Program-made: the position numbers and the translations under genes
In this document: piece by piece, positions 44,388-56,260 of the stretch
How positions within the stretch are numbered: the first letter of the stretch is position 1
How the letters are laid out: each line of letters starts with the position of its first letter
The notes under the pieces: generated by a model
Told to the model about the DNA's origin: nothing
Database searches by the model: none
The model's input: only the letters and a program-made list of their open reading frames with translations
NCBI GenBank assembly: GCA_032717465.1
Contig: CM064691.1
Location: forward strand, 1,924,315-1,988,314
Source: Coenobita brevimanus
Lineage: Eukaryota > Arthropoda > Malacostraca > Decapoda > Coenobitidae
DNA: 64,000 nucleotides
Reading direction: 5' to 3'

Positions 44388-44622
44388 CATTCATTCATTG
44401 CCAGATGCCATGTATCCCAAACAGGGTGGCCAACGGCTTAGAGTTAATTGTTTTACAAGGAGGGGCACTAATCCTCCACCAACCCCACTTGACACGTAGG
44501 GGTGCCAACAGCATCTGGTGTTCCCAGGCGGTCACCCATCCAAGTACTAACCAGACCCAACGTTGCTTAACTTCGCTGATCGGACGGGAAGCGGTGTACT
44601 CAACGTGGTATGGCCGTTGGCT
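44388..44622 (-). mobile_element. 5S rRNA-headed SINE (SINE3 type) with 14-bp TSD
   Basis: A 235-bp insertion bounded by perfect AAAAGACTCTTATT copies (44374-44387 and 44623-44636). On the minus strand the first 119-120 bp are 5S rRNA; the remaining 115 bp are an S1-type body (CCCTACGTGTCAAGTGGGG, GGATTAGTGCCCCTCC, GGCATCTGGCAATGAATGAA) ending in (GAAT)n. The 5S part supplies an internal Pol III promoter; the tail resembles the 3' end of LINE B, the likely source of its enzyme (inference). Confidence 0.9.
44503..44621 (-). rRNA. 5S rRNA-like head of SINE
   Basis: 119 bases starting GCCAACGGCCATACCACG and ending in TGTTGGCAC. It keeps the internal control regions: AGTTAAGCAACGTTGGGTC, TGGTTAGTACTTGGATGGG and TGACCGCCTGGGAACACC. 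Because it is fused to a SINE body and flanked by a target duplication I read it as part of a mobile element rather than a working 5S gene. Confidence 0.85.
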
Positions 44623-44636
44623 AAAAGACTCTTATT

Positions 44637-45294
44637 ACAGTAACTTATTTCAGTCAGTCACCTCCAGAACCTCTAAATGTTATCAGGCTTTGTCAGACAT
44701 GGTCATCTTTCCATCACCACAACTGTCTCATAACACCTTCACACATTATGTTCTTGGGGCTTGATTTTTATGTATTTCTTACACATCAATGCTTGTTTCT
44801 GCGGTCATTCAATTTAAGAACTAATTTGGGGAGACGAAAATGGCAGTGATTTAATGAAATTATGGAATGGTATAATTTCAATAATTATGGTATATGGTGA
44901 ATACTTTTGTATGAATCAGTCTGAGTCACAACTAGATACAGTAATATGTATAGTCGTTAGATTTTGTCACTTTTTTTACCAAGTTGACAACACTGGAATG
45001 CCTGAGTGGGACAAACAGGAGCAGGCCACATGAGAAAGTGCAGGACGGGTTGTGCAGGTGGAAAAAATTTGTCACGTGGACTCCCATTGATAGTTTCCAG
45101 CACTTCTCGGATGTTTTTGAAGAATGACCATCTGGTCTCCACAAATAACTGAACCCAGCATGAATGAACCCCGCAGAGTGACGACTGTATTTGGTTGAAT
45201 GATGAATGATAACTATAATACAGTAATAAGCACAAGTACTAGCAATACCACAAGAGAAAAAGAAAATTTACTTGACATGACAAAATCATACTAC
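44637..45294. other. Intron, nothing recognised
   Basis: No repeat or coding match downstream of the donor of the UBA exon at 45295. The 45668-45905 stretch on the other side of that exon is likewise unassigned. Confidence 0.4.
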
Positions 45295-45667
45295 CTTGAG
45301 CAGCGATGGCACGCTGGATGTGCCTCAGAGTGAAGCCCATCTCCAGCAGAGGTGTGGCCACAGGTGGGGGTGGAGGAAGGGGTGGCAGTGGTGTTAGGGG
45401 TGGTGATGGGGTGTGACTGTGGGCCAGTGGTGGAAGTGGAGCACTAAGTGGAGTAAGAGAACCCACAGACCGGCCACGAGGTGGGTTGTGTCCGGAGGCA
45501 GGGTGGAGTGGGACCAAGGGATCTGCAGTGTGGGTGGCTGGAGCACATGGCACAGTGATAGGCAGTCCTAGTGACGGCCCCGAGCGCCGTGAAGATCGAC
45601 TATCGACACCTCCACCAGATGACTCAGACGCCAAAGCCTGTGACCGATCTAATCCACCTTCACCAAG
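45295..45667 (-). CDS. HERC1: HERC1-like exon 5 of 11 (linker and first half of UBA)
   Basis: 373 bp, the largest exon here. The acceptor is TTTCTGCTGCAG and the donor GTAGTA. It has 124 codons plus one base. The first hundred or so residues are a Ser/Gly-rich then Pro-rich linker, with proline runs near the end. The last 19 codons are PLLEMGFTLRHIQRAIAAQ, the first two helices of a UBA-like ubiquitin-binding domain. The domain is finished by the next exon. HERC1 has the same order: low-complexity linker, then '.PLLEMGFSL..I..A..A'. This is the strongest single piece of evidence for gene identity. Confidence 0.92.
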
Positions 45668-45905
45668 CTGCAGCAGAAAGTCAAAGTTAGTTCCTCATCT
45701 ATCACTTTAATCCAATTCCTTAGCAGCACTTTTTATGTTGTATCCTGACCACCAACTGACAATTTTATTCAACATAGGAAGAATCTCTCATTTAGTAAGT
45801 ACTATTATTGTCTTGGATTGGCTGTGGCAGGGCCCATCTGCTACCATGGTAACTGGCTAATGTCACTTTGGCACTCTACAGCATGTGTTTTAAATTCACT
45901 GTTTC

Positions 45906-47186
45906 TATCTATCTATCTATTGCCAGATGCCTCAATCCCGTTTGGGGTGGCCACAAACAAATCGCCTCCATGTCGCCCTGTCCCCCGCCATTTCACTGCC
46001 CTGCTCCCAACTCACACCCCCCTCTCTCATATACCTCTCCACCCCATCCCTCCATCTCATCCTCGGCCTCCCCCTCCCTCTTCCCCCCTCCACCTCACTC
46101 ACATACACTCTCTCTGTCAGTCTTTCACCCTCCATCCTTTCCACATGGCCAAACCACCTCAGTGTGTTCCTCATAACGCTTCCTATCACATCCACATCCA
46201 CACCACAACGCTCTTTTATATCCTCATTCGTCAGCCTGTCTCTTCATGTGACTCCACAGGCTCCTCTTAAATAACTCATTTCCACTGCTCTCACTCTTGA
46301 CTTGTGTCCTTCCAACAATGTCCAAGCTTCACTTCCATTCGTTAGAGTTGGTATCACAATACTGTCATGTAGTAACTTTTTCACTTCCATGCTCACTTCC
46401 CTGTTTCTTATCACTGCTTTCAAAGAACCAGCAACCTTTCTTCCCTGCTGTACCCTTTCAAGCACTTCACCCTCCAAACCTCCATCCTTACTCATCACAC
46501 TACCCAAGTACTTAAACACACTCACATTTTCCAATTCCTCACCATCCAACCTCGCTGTACATTCACTGACTTCACCTCTCTCAAAGACCATCACTTTACT
46601 CTTCCCTACATTCACCTTTAGATTCTGTTTCTTCCACACTCTCCCAAACTCATCCAAGCCTTGCTGCTCCCCTTCGTCTTCACTCAACAACACAGTATCA
46701 TCTGCAAACAACACTATCCTCTCTCACCAGGGCCACTCCAACATCCACTACCCTACCTTGTACCTCTTTTATTACCCCATCCATGAACAGATTGAACAAC
46801 CATGGAGACATGACACATCCCTGTTTCAACCCAACCTCCAAAGAGAAAAAATCACTTAGTTCACCATCCACACGCACTGCAGCCTTACAAACATCATACA
46901 TACTCTTCACAGCATTCAACAACTTTCCATCTACTCCATATATTCTTAATACTTTCCACAATCCTTGTCTATCCACCCTGACATATTCTTTCTCCAAATC
47001 CATGAAACCGCTACAACTTCTTTCCCTTCTCTAGAAACTTTTCCACAAAAGATCTAAGAATGAATATCTGATCTACACAACCTCTTCCCTTCCTAAAGCC
47101 TCCCTGTTCTTCTCCAACTAATTCCTCTGTTCTTTCTCTAACTCTGTCAATAAGTATCCTACCATACACTTTTCCTATTATACTAA
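45906..47186 (-). mobile_element. LINE B copy, 3' part (host of a nested copy)
   Basis: Minus strand with the (TAGA)n tail at the left. Codes in pieces for the RT palm (KVGLKQGC-like, FADDTVLLSEDE) and the C-terminal domain, with several small deletions. It runs to 47186, where a second LINE B begins, and continues at 48292-48491. Confidence 0.88.
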
Positions 47187-48291
47187 CTATCTATCTATCT
47201 ATTGCCAGACGCCTCAATCCCGTTTGGGGTGGCCACAAACAAATCGCCTCTAAGTCGCCCAGTCCCCAGCCATTTCACTGCCCTGCTCCCAACTCACACA
47301 CCCCTCTCTCATATACCTCTGCACCCCATCCCTCCATCTCATCCTTGGCCTCCCCCTCCCTCTTCCCCCCTCCACCTCACTCACATACACTCTCTTCGTC
47401 AGTCTTTCACCCTCCATCCTCTCCACATGGCCAAACCACCTCAGTGTGTTCCTCATAACGCTTCCTATCACATCCACATCCACACCACAATGCTCCTTTA
47501 TATCCTCATTCATCAGCCTGTCTCTCCATGTGACTCCACAGGCTCCTCTTAAATAACTCATTTCCACTGCTCTCACTCTTGACTTGTGTCCTTCCAGCAA
47601 CGTCCAAGCTTCACTTCCGTACGTTAGAGTTGGTATCACAATACTGTTATGTAGTAACTTTTTCACTTCCATGCTCACTTCCCTGTTTCTTATCACTGCT
47701 TTCAAAGAACCAGTAACCTTTCTTCCCTGCTGTACCCTTTCAAGCATTTCACCCTCCAAGCCTCCATCCTTACTCATCACACTACCCAAGTACTTAAACA
47801 TACTCACATTTTCCAATTCCTCACCATCCAACCTCGCTGTACATTCACTGACTTCACCTCTCTCAAAGACCATCACTTTACTCTTCCCTACATTCACCTT
47901 TAGATTCTGTTTCTTACACACTCTCCCAAACTCATCCACCAAGCCTTGCAGCTCCCCTTCGTCTTCACTCAACAATACAGTATCATCTGCAAACATGTAG
48001 TTTCCAAACACTATCCTCTCTCACCAGGGCCACTCCAACATCCACTACCCTACCTTGTACCTCTTTTATTACCCCATCCATGTACAGATTGAACAACCAT
48101 GGAGACATGACACATCCCTGTTTCAACCCAACTTTCAAAGAGAAAAATTCACTTAGTTCACCATCCACACGCACTGCAGCCTTCGCACCATCGTACATAC
48201 TCTTCACAGCATTCAACAACTTCCCATCTACTCCATATATTCTTAACACTTTCCACAATCCTTGTCTATCCACCCTGTCATATACTTTCTT
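47187..48291 (-). mobile_element. LINE B copy nested in another LINE B, 12-bp TSD
   Basis: A 1.1-kb, 5'-truncated LINE B inserted into the preceding copy. The target duplication CTATTATACTAA is perfect at 47175-47186 and 48292-48303. It codes for the RT palm (LKVGLKQGCVMSPWLFN, FADDTVLLSEDE) and the C-terminal domain with a short deletion near 48000. Confidence 0.92.
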
Positions 48292-48491
48292 CTATTATAC
48301 TAAGAAGATAAATGCCCCTATGATTACCACACACTTCTTTTTCCCCTTTTCCTTTGTACAAGGGAATAATTATACCTGACTTCCAATCCTCCGGGACTCT
48401 ACCTTCCTCCCAGGCCAATCTGCACATCTTCCACATCCATTCTACTACTATCTCTCCCCCATGCTTCAGCATTTCACCACACACTCCATCA
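48292..48491 (-). mobile_element. LINE B copy, 5' remainder of outer copy
   Basis: Continues the outer copy beyond the nested insertion with MCGEMLKHGGEIVVEWMWK and PEDWKSGIIIPLYKGKG, then is truncated near 48491. Confidence 0.85.
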
Positions 48492-48739
48492 CTATTTCCT
48501 GTAAATCATACCATAAAAAATTAAACTAGCTCAGTCATTTCATTGCCATCACTTTTTAACCTGTTATTCTATTATGAGTAATACAATGACAGCTCATGGC
48601 TTGAATAAAAGTAAATTGCAAAGTAAATTTAAGTTCTATGAGGAGTACAGAGTTTTAGGTATTCAGAGGGTTTGGGGAAACCAAACCACAACAAATCTTG
48701 AGGTGTTACTGCACTCTTCACCTGTCAACTTGTGCTCAC

Positions 48740-48887
48740 CTGCTCAGCCAATCTGTCTTCAGCAGCAGTGAGGGCTAAGATGCGTGACTGTGTTGCTGCC
48801 ACACTAAGACTGTCCTCTGCCCAAGCTTTCATACACATATTGTGCAGGACAGTGTGTGCACGTTCAACTTCTCCCACACTAACTTGC
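48740..48887 (-). CDS. HERC1: HERC1-like exon 4 of 11
   Basis: 148 bp. The acceptor is ACATTCACAG and the donor GTGAGC. One base completes the Arg codon begun in the previous exon, then 49 codons, exit phase 0. The peptide runs VSVGEVERAHTVLHNM and then a charged helix ending TAAEDRLAEQ. The first part aligns by eye with the HERC1 motif '.L.DLERA...IY.L'. It lies just upstream of the large proline-rich exon. Confidence 0.88.
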
Positions 48888-49445
48888 CTGTGAATGTTGT
48901 CAGGGAGATGATGACAGCATACATGCATTACTGTTGCATAGTAGACAATGAAAAAGCTTCCAACAAATAATCCAGATTTAATATTTTACTAAATATATGA
49001 GAGCTCTGATATGAAAGTTTTATTTTTTTTCCACCCTACAGAAAAGGCATTTAGATGTCTTATCACACCTCCCAGGGATTGAAATGATGATGAGAGGGAT
49101 TATTTCATACTCAGAGAGATGAGGAGATGGTATAGTGCTTCTTGTCTTTGGTTAAGCAAGCACCTTGTTGCCCTATTGGGCCAATTAGCACTTGCTGAAA
49201 TGCTCAAGTGAGAGTCATTTCTGGATCAGGCTTTGCGTAGCTAGAAACCAGCGATTTATGTGTTGACACAGAGGCAAGTTCTTTGTTGCCTAACTCTGCT
49301 CCTGCAAACAATGCAAACAAATAGGGGTCAAAACATCCCTTTAGGAAATTTCAATTGACGTGAAATTGAAACAAGCCCGTCTGTAACCCAACTGCAACCA
49401 TCTTGCCAAGTTTTATCAAAATCCCTTTTCCAGTTACTTTGCTAT

Positions 49446-49446
<1 letters not shown>
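48888..49446. other. Intron, nothing recognised
   Basis: Sequence upstream of the acceptor of the exon at 48740. No repeat recognised. Confidence 0.4.

Positions 49447-49500
<54 letters not shown>
49447..49500. repeat. (CA)n microsatellite
   Basis: 27 CA units directly before a LINE E copy. Confidence 0.95.
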
Positions 49501-49501
<1 letters not shown>

Positions 49502-51129
49502 TAACCAATGTGAGTTTGTGGAAGGGGAGGGACTGACTAGAAATGTAGTGATAAAAGATATAAAAGTGGAAGTACAGGAAGTGTATAAATTACTGGAAAC
49601 TCAAGATGTGAGGAAAGACCCAGGACTAGACAGAATCTCTAATTGGGTACTGAAGGAATGCAGAAAACAACTGGTGGATAAGATTCACAGTTTAATTGTG
49701 TGTTCTCTGGAAGAGGGGAAAGTGCCTCAAGAATGGAAGAGGGCAAATGTGGTGCCAATTTATAAGGGAGGAAACAGGGAAGGACCCCTGAATTATAGAC
49801 CAGTGTCCCTAACCAGCATGGTCGCAAAATTGTGCGAAAGAATTCTGAAAGACAGATGGATAAAATATCTGGAAGAGATGAATATATTGGCTGAAAGTCA
49901 GTTTGGATTTAGAAGTGGAAGGTCATGTGTTTCCAACTTACTGAGTATTTACTCAAGAGCAATTGATGCGCTACAGGAGAGAGATGGTTGGGTGGATTGG
50001 GTGTATTTAGATTTGGAGAAGGCCTTTGACAAGGTACCTCATAAGAGACTAATGTGGAAACTAGAGCATATAGGAGGACTGAAGGGGAACCTCCTGGAAT
50101 GGATGAGAGACTTTCTGAGAGACAGACAAATGAGGACAGTAATAAAGGATAGGATGTCTGGATGGAGGGAAGTAACAAGTGGAGTCCCACAGGGCTCGGT
50201 GTTGGCGCCAGTAATGTTCTTGATTTATGTAAATGATATGGTAGATGGAGTGAACAGTTATGCAGGTCTGTTTGCTCATGATGCAAAGATCTTGAGGAAG
50301 GTAGAGGTTGAGGAGGATTGTAAAATGCTGAAGGAGGATCTGATATAGGATACACGAATGGAGCCGGATGTGGGAAATGAAATTCAGTGCAAAGAAATCT
50401 AAAATATTGGAAATGGGTAAAAGTACCAAGAGGCCATCATTGAATTATTTGATGGGTAATGAACCAATCACAAAAGCGAGAGAAGAGAAAGATTTGGGTG
50501 TGCTGGTCCAGGATAGTTTGTCACCTGAAAAACACAGTAACAAGACAGTTAGAGAGACATATAAACTCCTGACTAATATAAGAGTAGCTTTTCATTATAT
50601 GGATGAGGAGATGATGAAAAAATTGATAGTGGCCATGATTCGCCCCATGTTAGAATATGCAGCAGTAGTGTGGTCCCCACACAAAAAGAAAGATATAAAC
50701 AAGATTGAGAGAATACAAAGAACAGCAACCAAAATGATCCCCAGTCTGTCAGATCTGTCGTACAGAGAGAGGCTGGAAAAGCTGTTGCCTTCCTTAGAAG
50801 AAAGAAGAAAGAGAGGCGACATGATTGCAGTGTTCAGGACCATGATGGGAGTAGATAAAACTGACAAAGAAGATCTGTTTTTATGGGATAAGAGAGTAAC
50901 AAGAAGACACAGGATGAAACTGAAGAAGCCAAGCTGCTTGAAGGATATCAAGAAATATAGTTTTCCTTATAGATGTATAAACCTGTGGAATAGCCTGGAC
51001 AAAGAGACCATCCAGTCTAAAAACTTAAACGGTCTAAAGATAAATCTGACTTATTGAGAAACGGAGACTGGACCCCACGAGCGTGGCTCATTTCCTGTAT
51101 ATCACAATTAGGTAAATACAATTAGGTAA
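49501..51129 (+). mobile_element. LINE E copy with RT, near-complete 3' half
   Basis: 5'-truncated copy. Frame 49518-50348 covers most of the RT: NYRPVSLTSMVAKLCERIL, ESQFGFRSGRSCVSNLL, YLDLEKAFDKVPHKRLMWK and VPQGSVLAPVMFLIYVNDM, but the catalytic box reads LFAHDAKI, with His for the first Asp. Frame 50368-51057 gives the thumb and C-terminal part (DLGVLVQDSLSPEKH, MIRPMLEYAAVVWSPHKKK, RIQRTATKMIP). The tail is two AATTAGGTAAATAC units then a short AC run. The group is Jockey/CR1-like; exact clade not assigned. Confidence 0.87.
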
Positions 51130-51147
51130 ATACACACACACACACGG

Positions 51148-54100
51148 AAAGAAGGAGAGAAGAGGGTATAAAAAACATCAAAAATAACTTGAAGGTGGTA
51201 TATACTAATGATGATGATTCAATATCAGCAAGGCTTGAAATTAAAGATTTTTGAGGGTACATGAACCTGATGTCATGTGCTTTGTAGAGACCAAGTTAAG
51301 AGAAGATATTGATGTTCATATGGGAGATGGTAAATACAAACTGTGGAGAAGAGACAGAAAAGAAAAAAAATGGGAGTAGAAGTGATGATAGCAGTGAAGA
51401 ACAACATAAATGTAGATACTGTGGAAATGGGAGAAGGCAGGGCTGAAGTGATAAATATGAAGTTAGAAACTGGAGAGAATAGCAATAGAGATATGGAGGT
51501 AGTGTATGTTCCCCGTAAGACAAGAGCATGGAATGATGATGAATACCAGCAGAAGTTGTCTGATATGGCTAAAAAATAACTGAGAAAAGCAGCAATATAA
51601 TTATGATGAGTGACTTTAACTGTAAAGAGGTGAACTGGGAGGAATGGGACTCAGGAGGCAGCGAAGATTCGTGGGACACTATATTATTATATATAACAAT
51701 GAATACAGTAATGTGATGATGCAGTGGGTCAAAGAAGAGACATGGTTCCAAGGTAAGGACACACCAGCAAGATTAGACTTACTGGTTACCAAAGAACCCA
51801 ATGTAATAGAATCTTTGAAATATTTGTGTCCTATAGGAAAAAGTGATCATGTAGTCAATGAGTTCCAGATGATATCAGAACATGGTGCCAAGAGATGAGC
51901 TTTATAGGCAGGGAAGGTACAACTTTGGGAAAGCAAACTTTACAGGATTGAGAAAATATTTCGAAAATGTGGACTGGAGAAAATTCAGAGAAACAAGAGA
52001 GATACAGAGGAAGTGGGATATCTTTCTAGACCTCTATAATTTGGGAGTGGAAGAATTTGTACCAAGAGTAAGGGGGAAAGAAAACAGGAAAAAGGAGTGG
52101 TTTAATAGGTGTATGATAGCAAAAAAGGAGAGAGATAAGGCGTGGAACAATTGGAGAAAGAGAGGTAACAACATCCCAAAGGAAGAATATAAAGGAACCA
52201 GACACGAATACACAAGAATACGAAGAAAAGAAAAAAGTAGTTTTGAAAAAGGTATAATAGACAAATGCAAGGATGAACCCAAACTGTTTTATAAAACTGT
52301 TAATGGCAAACTGAAACAAAAGGAAGGAATCATCAAACTGAAAGTAGAAGGAGAGGTCTATAAAGATGCAGCAGTGCAAGCTGAAATAATAAACAAATGT
52401 TTCCAATAGGTTTTCACTAATGAAAATTAGTTTGTCGAAGGGGAGGGAGTGATTGTAGTTTGTGGAAGGGGAGGGAGTGATTAGAAATGTACTGGTGATA
52501 AAGGATATAAAAAAGGAGGTACAGAAATGTATAAATTCCTGGAAACTCAAGATGTAAGGAAAGCCCCAGGACCTGATGGAGTTTCTAAATGGGTACTAAA
52601 GGAATGCAGAAAACACTGGGGGATAAAATTCACAGTTTAATTGTGTGTTCTCTAGAAGAAGGGAAAGTGCCTCAAGAATGGAAGAGGGCAAATGTGGTAC
52701 CAATTTATAAGGGAAGAAATGGAAGAACTCCTGAATTATAGACCAGTGTCTCTAACCAGCATGGTCGCAAAATTGTGTGAGAGAATCCTGAAAGACAGAT
52801 GGATAAAATACCCAGATGAGATGAATAGTTTGGCTGAATGTCAGTTTGGATTCAGAAGTGGAAGGTCGTGTGTTTCCAACTTGCTGAGCTTTTACTCAAG
52901 AGCAACTGACGTGGTACAGGAGAGAGATGGTTGGGTGGATTGTGTGCACAGTAATCCCTCCACTATCCGATGTAATAGAGCCAAAGGCATGTCCGGAAAG
53001 TGATCCCGTCCGGACAGTAGGCCCCTGCCTCCTGGACTGGTACTTATGGACCCTAACCCAGCCTAACTTTGAAAGCCACCTAAATAGCTCCCTACTGGAC
53101 ATGCATTGCACCTATTCAAACCTATTTAAGACTCTATTCACACCAATAATGGACATAAAGCATAATATAAATGAAAAGGAACCAAAGAATGAGGAATTAG
53201 AAGTGACTGTACCTCAGCCAGGGTACTTACAGCACGTTTGTGGCCGCCTTTTGTAAGGTTTTGGCAGCGGTGAAAATGCTCTTGAAGCACATACAGTAAT
53301 CCAGTGTTGTGCTGCACTTACAGTAATTCTTTGCACTGTGAGTTATAACTGTTTAACACTGGACATTGTTAACTGCATCAGGCCAGTTTCAACCGACAGT
53401 TTCAACTGCCAGGTTTGCACTCCACAGTTAATCCTTTGCACTCTAAATTCTAATTTCTTAACACTGCACAACACTGTAAATTCCCATGTGGTCTAGTGGC
53501 TAGGTATTGCAGTTTATTCACTGTTTATTCACAAAAAAATGAGCACGTGTGGCTTCCATTACGATAAGCTACCACTCGCGATCGAAGTTAGGCAATAACT
53601 GTTTGGGTGTTGGTGAGGGGGAAACAGAGTTGCCAGATCGCAATGGTCACATTACCATGCTCCTCAGTTTTCATTACCAAATTTAAATCTTCATTACCAA
53701 ATTCGTAAAGCAAACATTTATTCTTCACTAATTATATATACAAGTGGAAATACATGTAATCACTCTTATAATTAACAGCATGTTTGATTATTTTCACGCT
53801 ATGTACGTTAGCAGGGAGAGAGCAAACAATCCACCATCTCCATCCTGTGTATTCTCATACATGTGAAAAATCCGTTTGGTAATGCATTACTCTGATTCAT
53901 TACCAAACGAATATTTCATGATCAAATTGGCCCACATTTGGTAATGAAAAATACCAAAAGGCAACCCTGAAAGGGGAGGGGGGAGTAGATAAAATTGACA
54001 AAGAAGATCTGTTTGTATGGGATAAGAGAGCAACAAGAGGACATGGAATGAAATTGAAAAAGTCAAGCTGCTTGAAGGATATCAAGAAATATAGCTTTCC

Positions 54101-54260
54101 TTACAGAAGTATAGACTTATGGAATAGCCTGGACAAAGAGATCGTCCAGTCTAAAAACTTAAACGAGTTTAAAGTTAAATTCGACTTATTGAGAAACAGC
54201 GACGGAAACCCACGAGCATAGTACATTCCGTGTATATCACAATTAGGTATATTCTTAAAT
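51148..54260 (+). mobile_element. LINE E copy with endonuclease, interrupted
   Basis: Starts about 20 bp after the previous copy. Decayed endonuclease at 51200-51895 (VCFVETKL-like, VVYVPRKTRAWNDDEYQ, DFNCKEVNWEEW, LDLLVTKEPNVIE, GKSDHVV), then a linker frame (51882-52409), then RT blocks at 52700-52945 (NYRPVSLTSMVAKLCERIL, QFGFRSGRSCVSNLLSFY). From 52947 to about 53970 it is replaced by other sequence, then the C-terminal end resumes (VDKIDKEDLFVWDKRATRG) and runs to about 54260. Part of the RT is missing, so insertion was accompanied by loss. Confidence 0.85.
52947..53972. mobile_element. Foreign block inside LINE E with MITE-like ends
   Basis: Begins CAGTAATCCCTCCACTATCC, a pogo/Tigger-like end like the one at 35714, but its partner end was not found. 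53627-53971 looks like a separate small element with hAT-like ends CAGAGTTGCC and CAGGGTTGCC and inner inverted blocks TTTTCATTACCAAAT. No clear 8-bp target duplication was seen, so the hAT assignment is tentative. Confidence 0.5.
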
Positions 54261-54267
54261 ATTTGAA

Positions 54268-54425
54268 ACGACTTAGACAAAGAGGTGGTGCATGAGAAAA
54301 ACATTCATGTGTGTAAAGGTAGACTTGATAAATGTGGATATGGAGACAGGACAACACGAGCATTGCTCAATTCCTGTATACTACAAATAGGTAAATACAA
54401 ATAGGTAAATAAGTAAATACACACA
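54268..54425 (+). mobile_element. LINE E 3' tail fragment
   Basis: Ends AATAGGTAAATACAAATAGG and continues with TAAATA units and a short AC run; about 60 bp are identical to 24237-24297. It belongs to a sister subfamily of the 51.1-kb copy, whose tail is AATTAGGTAAATAC. Confidence 0.75.
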
Positions 54426-54429
54426 CACA

Positions 54430-54895
54430 CAGCAGCATGAGAAACTGACAGATGAGGACAGTAATAAAGGACATGAAGTCAGGTTGGAGGGAAGTAACAA
54501 GTGGAGTACCGCAGGGCTTGGTGCTGGCACCCGTAATGTTCCTGATTTATATAAATGATACAGTGGATGAAATAAACAGTTATGCAAGTCTATTTGCATA
54601 TGATGCAAAGATCACGAAGAAAATAAGGACTGTAAAATGATGCAGGAAGATCTGGACAGGATTTATGAGTGGAGCTGGGTATGGGAAATGCTATTCAATG
54701 CAAAAAAAAATACAAAATATTGGAAATGGGGAAAAGTTCAGAGAGGTCATTGCTGAATCACTCAGTGGGACTGGAACCAATCACAAAAGTGAGAAAAGAG
54801 AAGGGCCTGGGAGTGTTGGTCCAGGATAATTTGTCTAGGCCTACTAAAGAACACATTAACAAGTATGTCGGAGAGACATATTAGCTTCTGACAAA
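54430..54895 (+). mobile_element. LINE E RT fragment
   Basis: Codes for RQMRTVIKD-like, SGWREVTSGVPQGLVLAP and LFAYDAKI (catalytic Asp lost), then WEM-FNAKK and GLGVLVQDNLSRPTKEH with frame breaks. It is truncated at both ends. Confidence 0.82.
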
Positions 54896-55214
54896 CACAA
54901 GTGTAGCATTTCAACAGCAGTATGGGTAAGCAGCCCTACCCAGGGAAGTACTACTGCCAAAGTAACGGTAGACTCAAGGACAGCCTGGATTCCATTTTCT
55001 CTCCTAGGCCTTGGTAGCTGGTTACACATCTTTCTGCCTCACAAATCACAGGACATCAGGCTGCCCTCCTTACACAACACACACATCCACATTACATCAC
55101 ATAGCCTTAAACCAGCTATCCTCTCTCCATAAAACACCGATCTTCTCATTACATATCATACACACTTCACAACGCATCCCTGCTCCCCCCACCCCCCAAG
55201 GCATAAAAAGAACC

Positions 55215-55495
55215 ATGGCTGCTGCCATACTGGGAAATAGTGCGGTGGTTTCTCGGATGACCACCACCGGCAGGGCTGGGTCAGCTGCATAGGGCCCTCC
55301 CAGTCGTCATCAGGCGATTGTGCCACCTTCAGTGTTGCAGTACCCGAAAACTGCTCGTCAGTGCAGTAAAATTTTCTTCTGCAATGTTAGGGGACCACTC
55401 CAACATCAACTCTGTCCACAATTTCCTCCAGTTTGAATCCCCAGATGTGCTATTTTTGACAGAGACAACGGTAAGTAGGCTTCACCTCTGATTTA
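55215..55495 (+). mobile_element. LINE D copy 3, segment 1 (endonuclease start)
   Basis: Decayed start of a Jockey-like endonuclease: with one frame change it reads NINSVHNFLQFESPDVLFLT then ETT, the Glu-containing motif. A short frame from 55215 precedes it. It is cut at 55495 by an S1 SINE. The other segments are 55870-56260, 57255-57343, 58876-59167 and 59694-59985. Confidence 0.75.
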
Positions 55496-55869
55496 TCTAT
55501 CTATCTATCTATTGCCAGACGCCATAATCCCGTAACGGGTGGCCATTTGACTTTGAGTTACTTGTTTTACGGGGAGGGGCACTAACCCTCCACCAACCCA
55601 CTTGTTGATACGAAGGGAGCACGTATGGTCTGGTCATATGGTTACCACCCACCGTTGTAAAATGGTTTCTTGGCTTACAGGAAACCATTAGGCTTGTCAC
55701 TCAATGTAAACCCGCCTGTAAAGGAAAGAAAAGCAATAAGAAGTGACAGGATAGATGGGAGAAATAAGAAGAGGGGAGGGCAGGCACAGAAAAAGAATGA
55801 TAAAGGCTAAGGAAGAAGTAGGCAGCACTACATCAAGTGAGTGGATGATGGTCGCCACCACCTACCACC
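55496..55869 (-). mobile_element. SINE S1, complete copy with 11-bp TSD
   Basis: 374 bp bounded by CCTCTGATTTA at 55485-55495 and 55870-55880. On the minus strand it starts GGTGGTGGCGACCATCATCC, has a pyrimidine-rich part, 'ACATTGAGTGACAAGCC', GGTGGTAACCATATGACC, the GGTTAGTGCCCCTCCCC block and the LINE B-like 3' end with a (TAGA)n tail. It is the reference copy for the family here. Confidence 0.92.
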
Positions 55870-56260
55870 CCTCTGATTTAGGCTAGCTAGATTTAATTTT
55901 CCTTGTTATATCTTGATTCAAATTTTCACACCCAAAGGAGGCGTATGTTTCCTTGCTAAATCAGAAATTGCCTTGGAGGGGATTAATAAATTTAATTGTA
56001 CTCATTTTGACTATTCCATATACAAATTAAATTCTTTGGGTAAAATTAAGTACTTCTGTTGTGTTTATCGTTCCCCTAATGCCTCTCCAGAGCCGAGTTT
56101 ATTTGACTCTGTCATCACAACTAAGTGTCCTCAACATTAATACTGCATCAGAAATTACTCTCCTAGGTGATTTTCATGTCCATAAAGCTGAATGGCTCAC
56201 TTATTCAGCCAGAACTGATGACTCTGGTTTTGAATGTGACATATTTGCAGACCCATTTAA
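55870..56260 (+). mobile_element. LINE D copy 3, segment 2 (endonuclease core)
   Basis: Codes with a frame shift for FTPKGGVCFLAKSEIALEGI, IKYFCCVYRSPNASPEP, then ITLLGDFHVHKAEWL and DIFADPF. The CCVYRSPN and GDFHVH motifs are the middle of a Jockey-type endonuclease. It is interrupted at 56260 by TTAA element 3. Confidence 0.85.

Noticed and set aside
44503..44621. A genuine 5S rRNA gene
   Set aside because: Fused to a SINE body with a target duplication around the whole unit and no tandem array in the window; treated as the SINE head.
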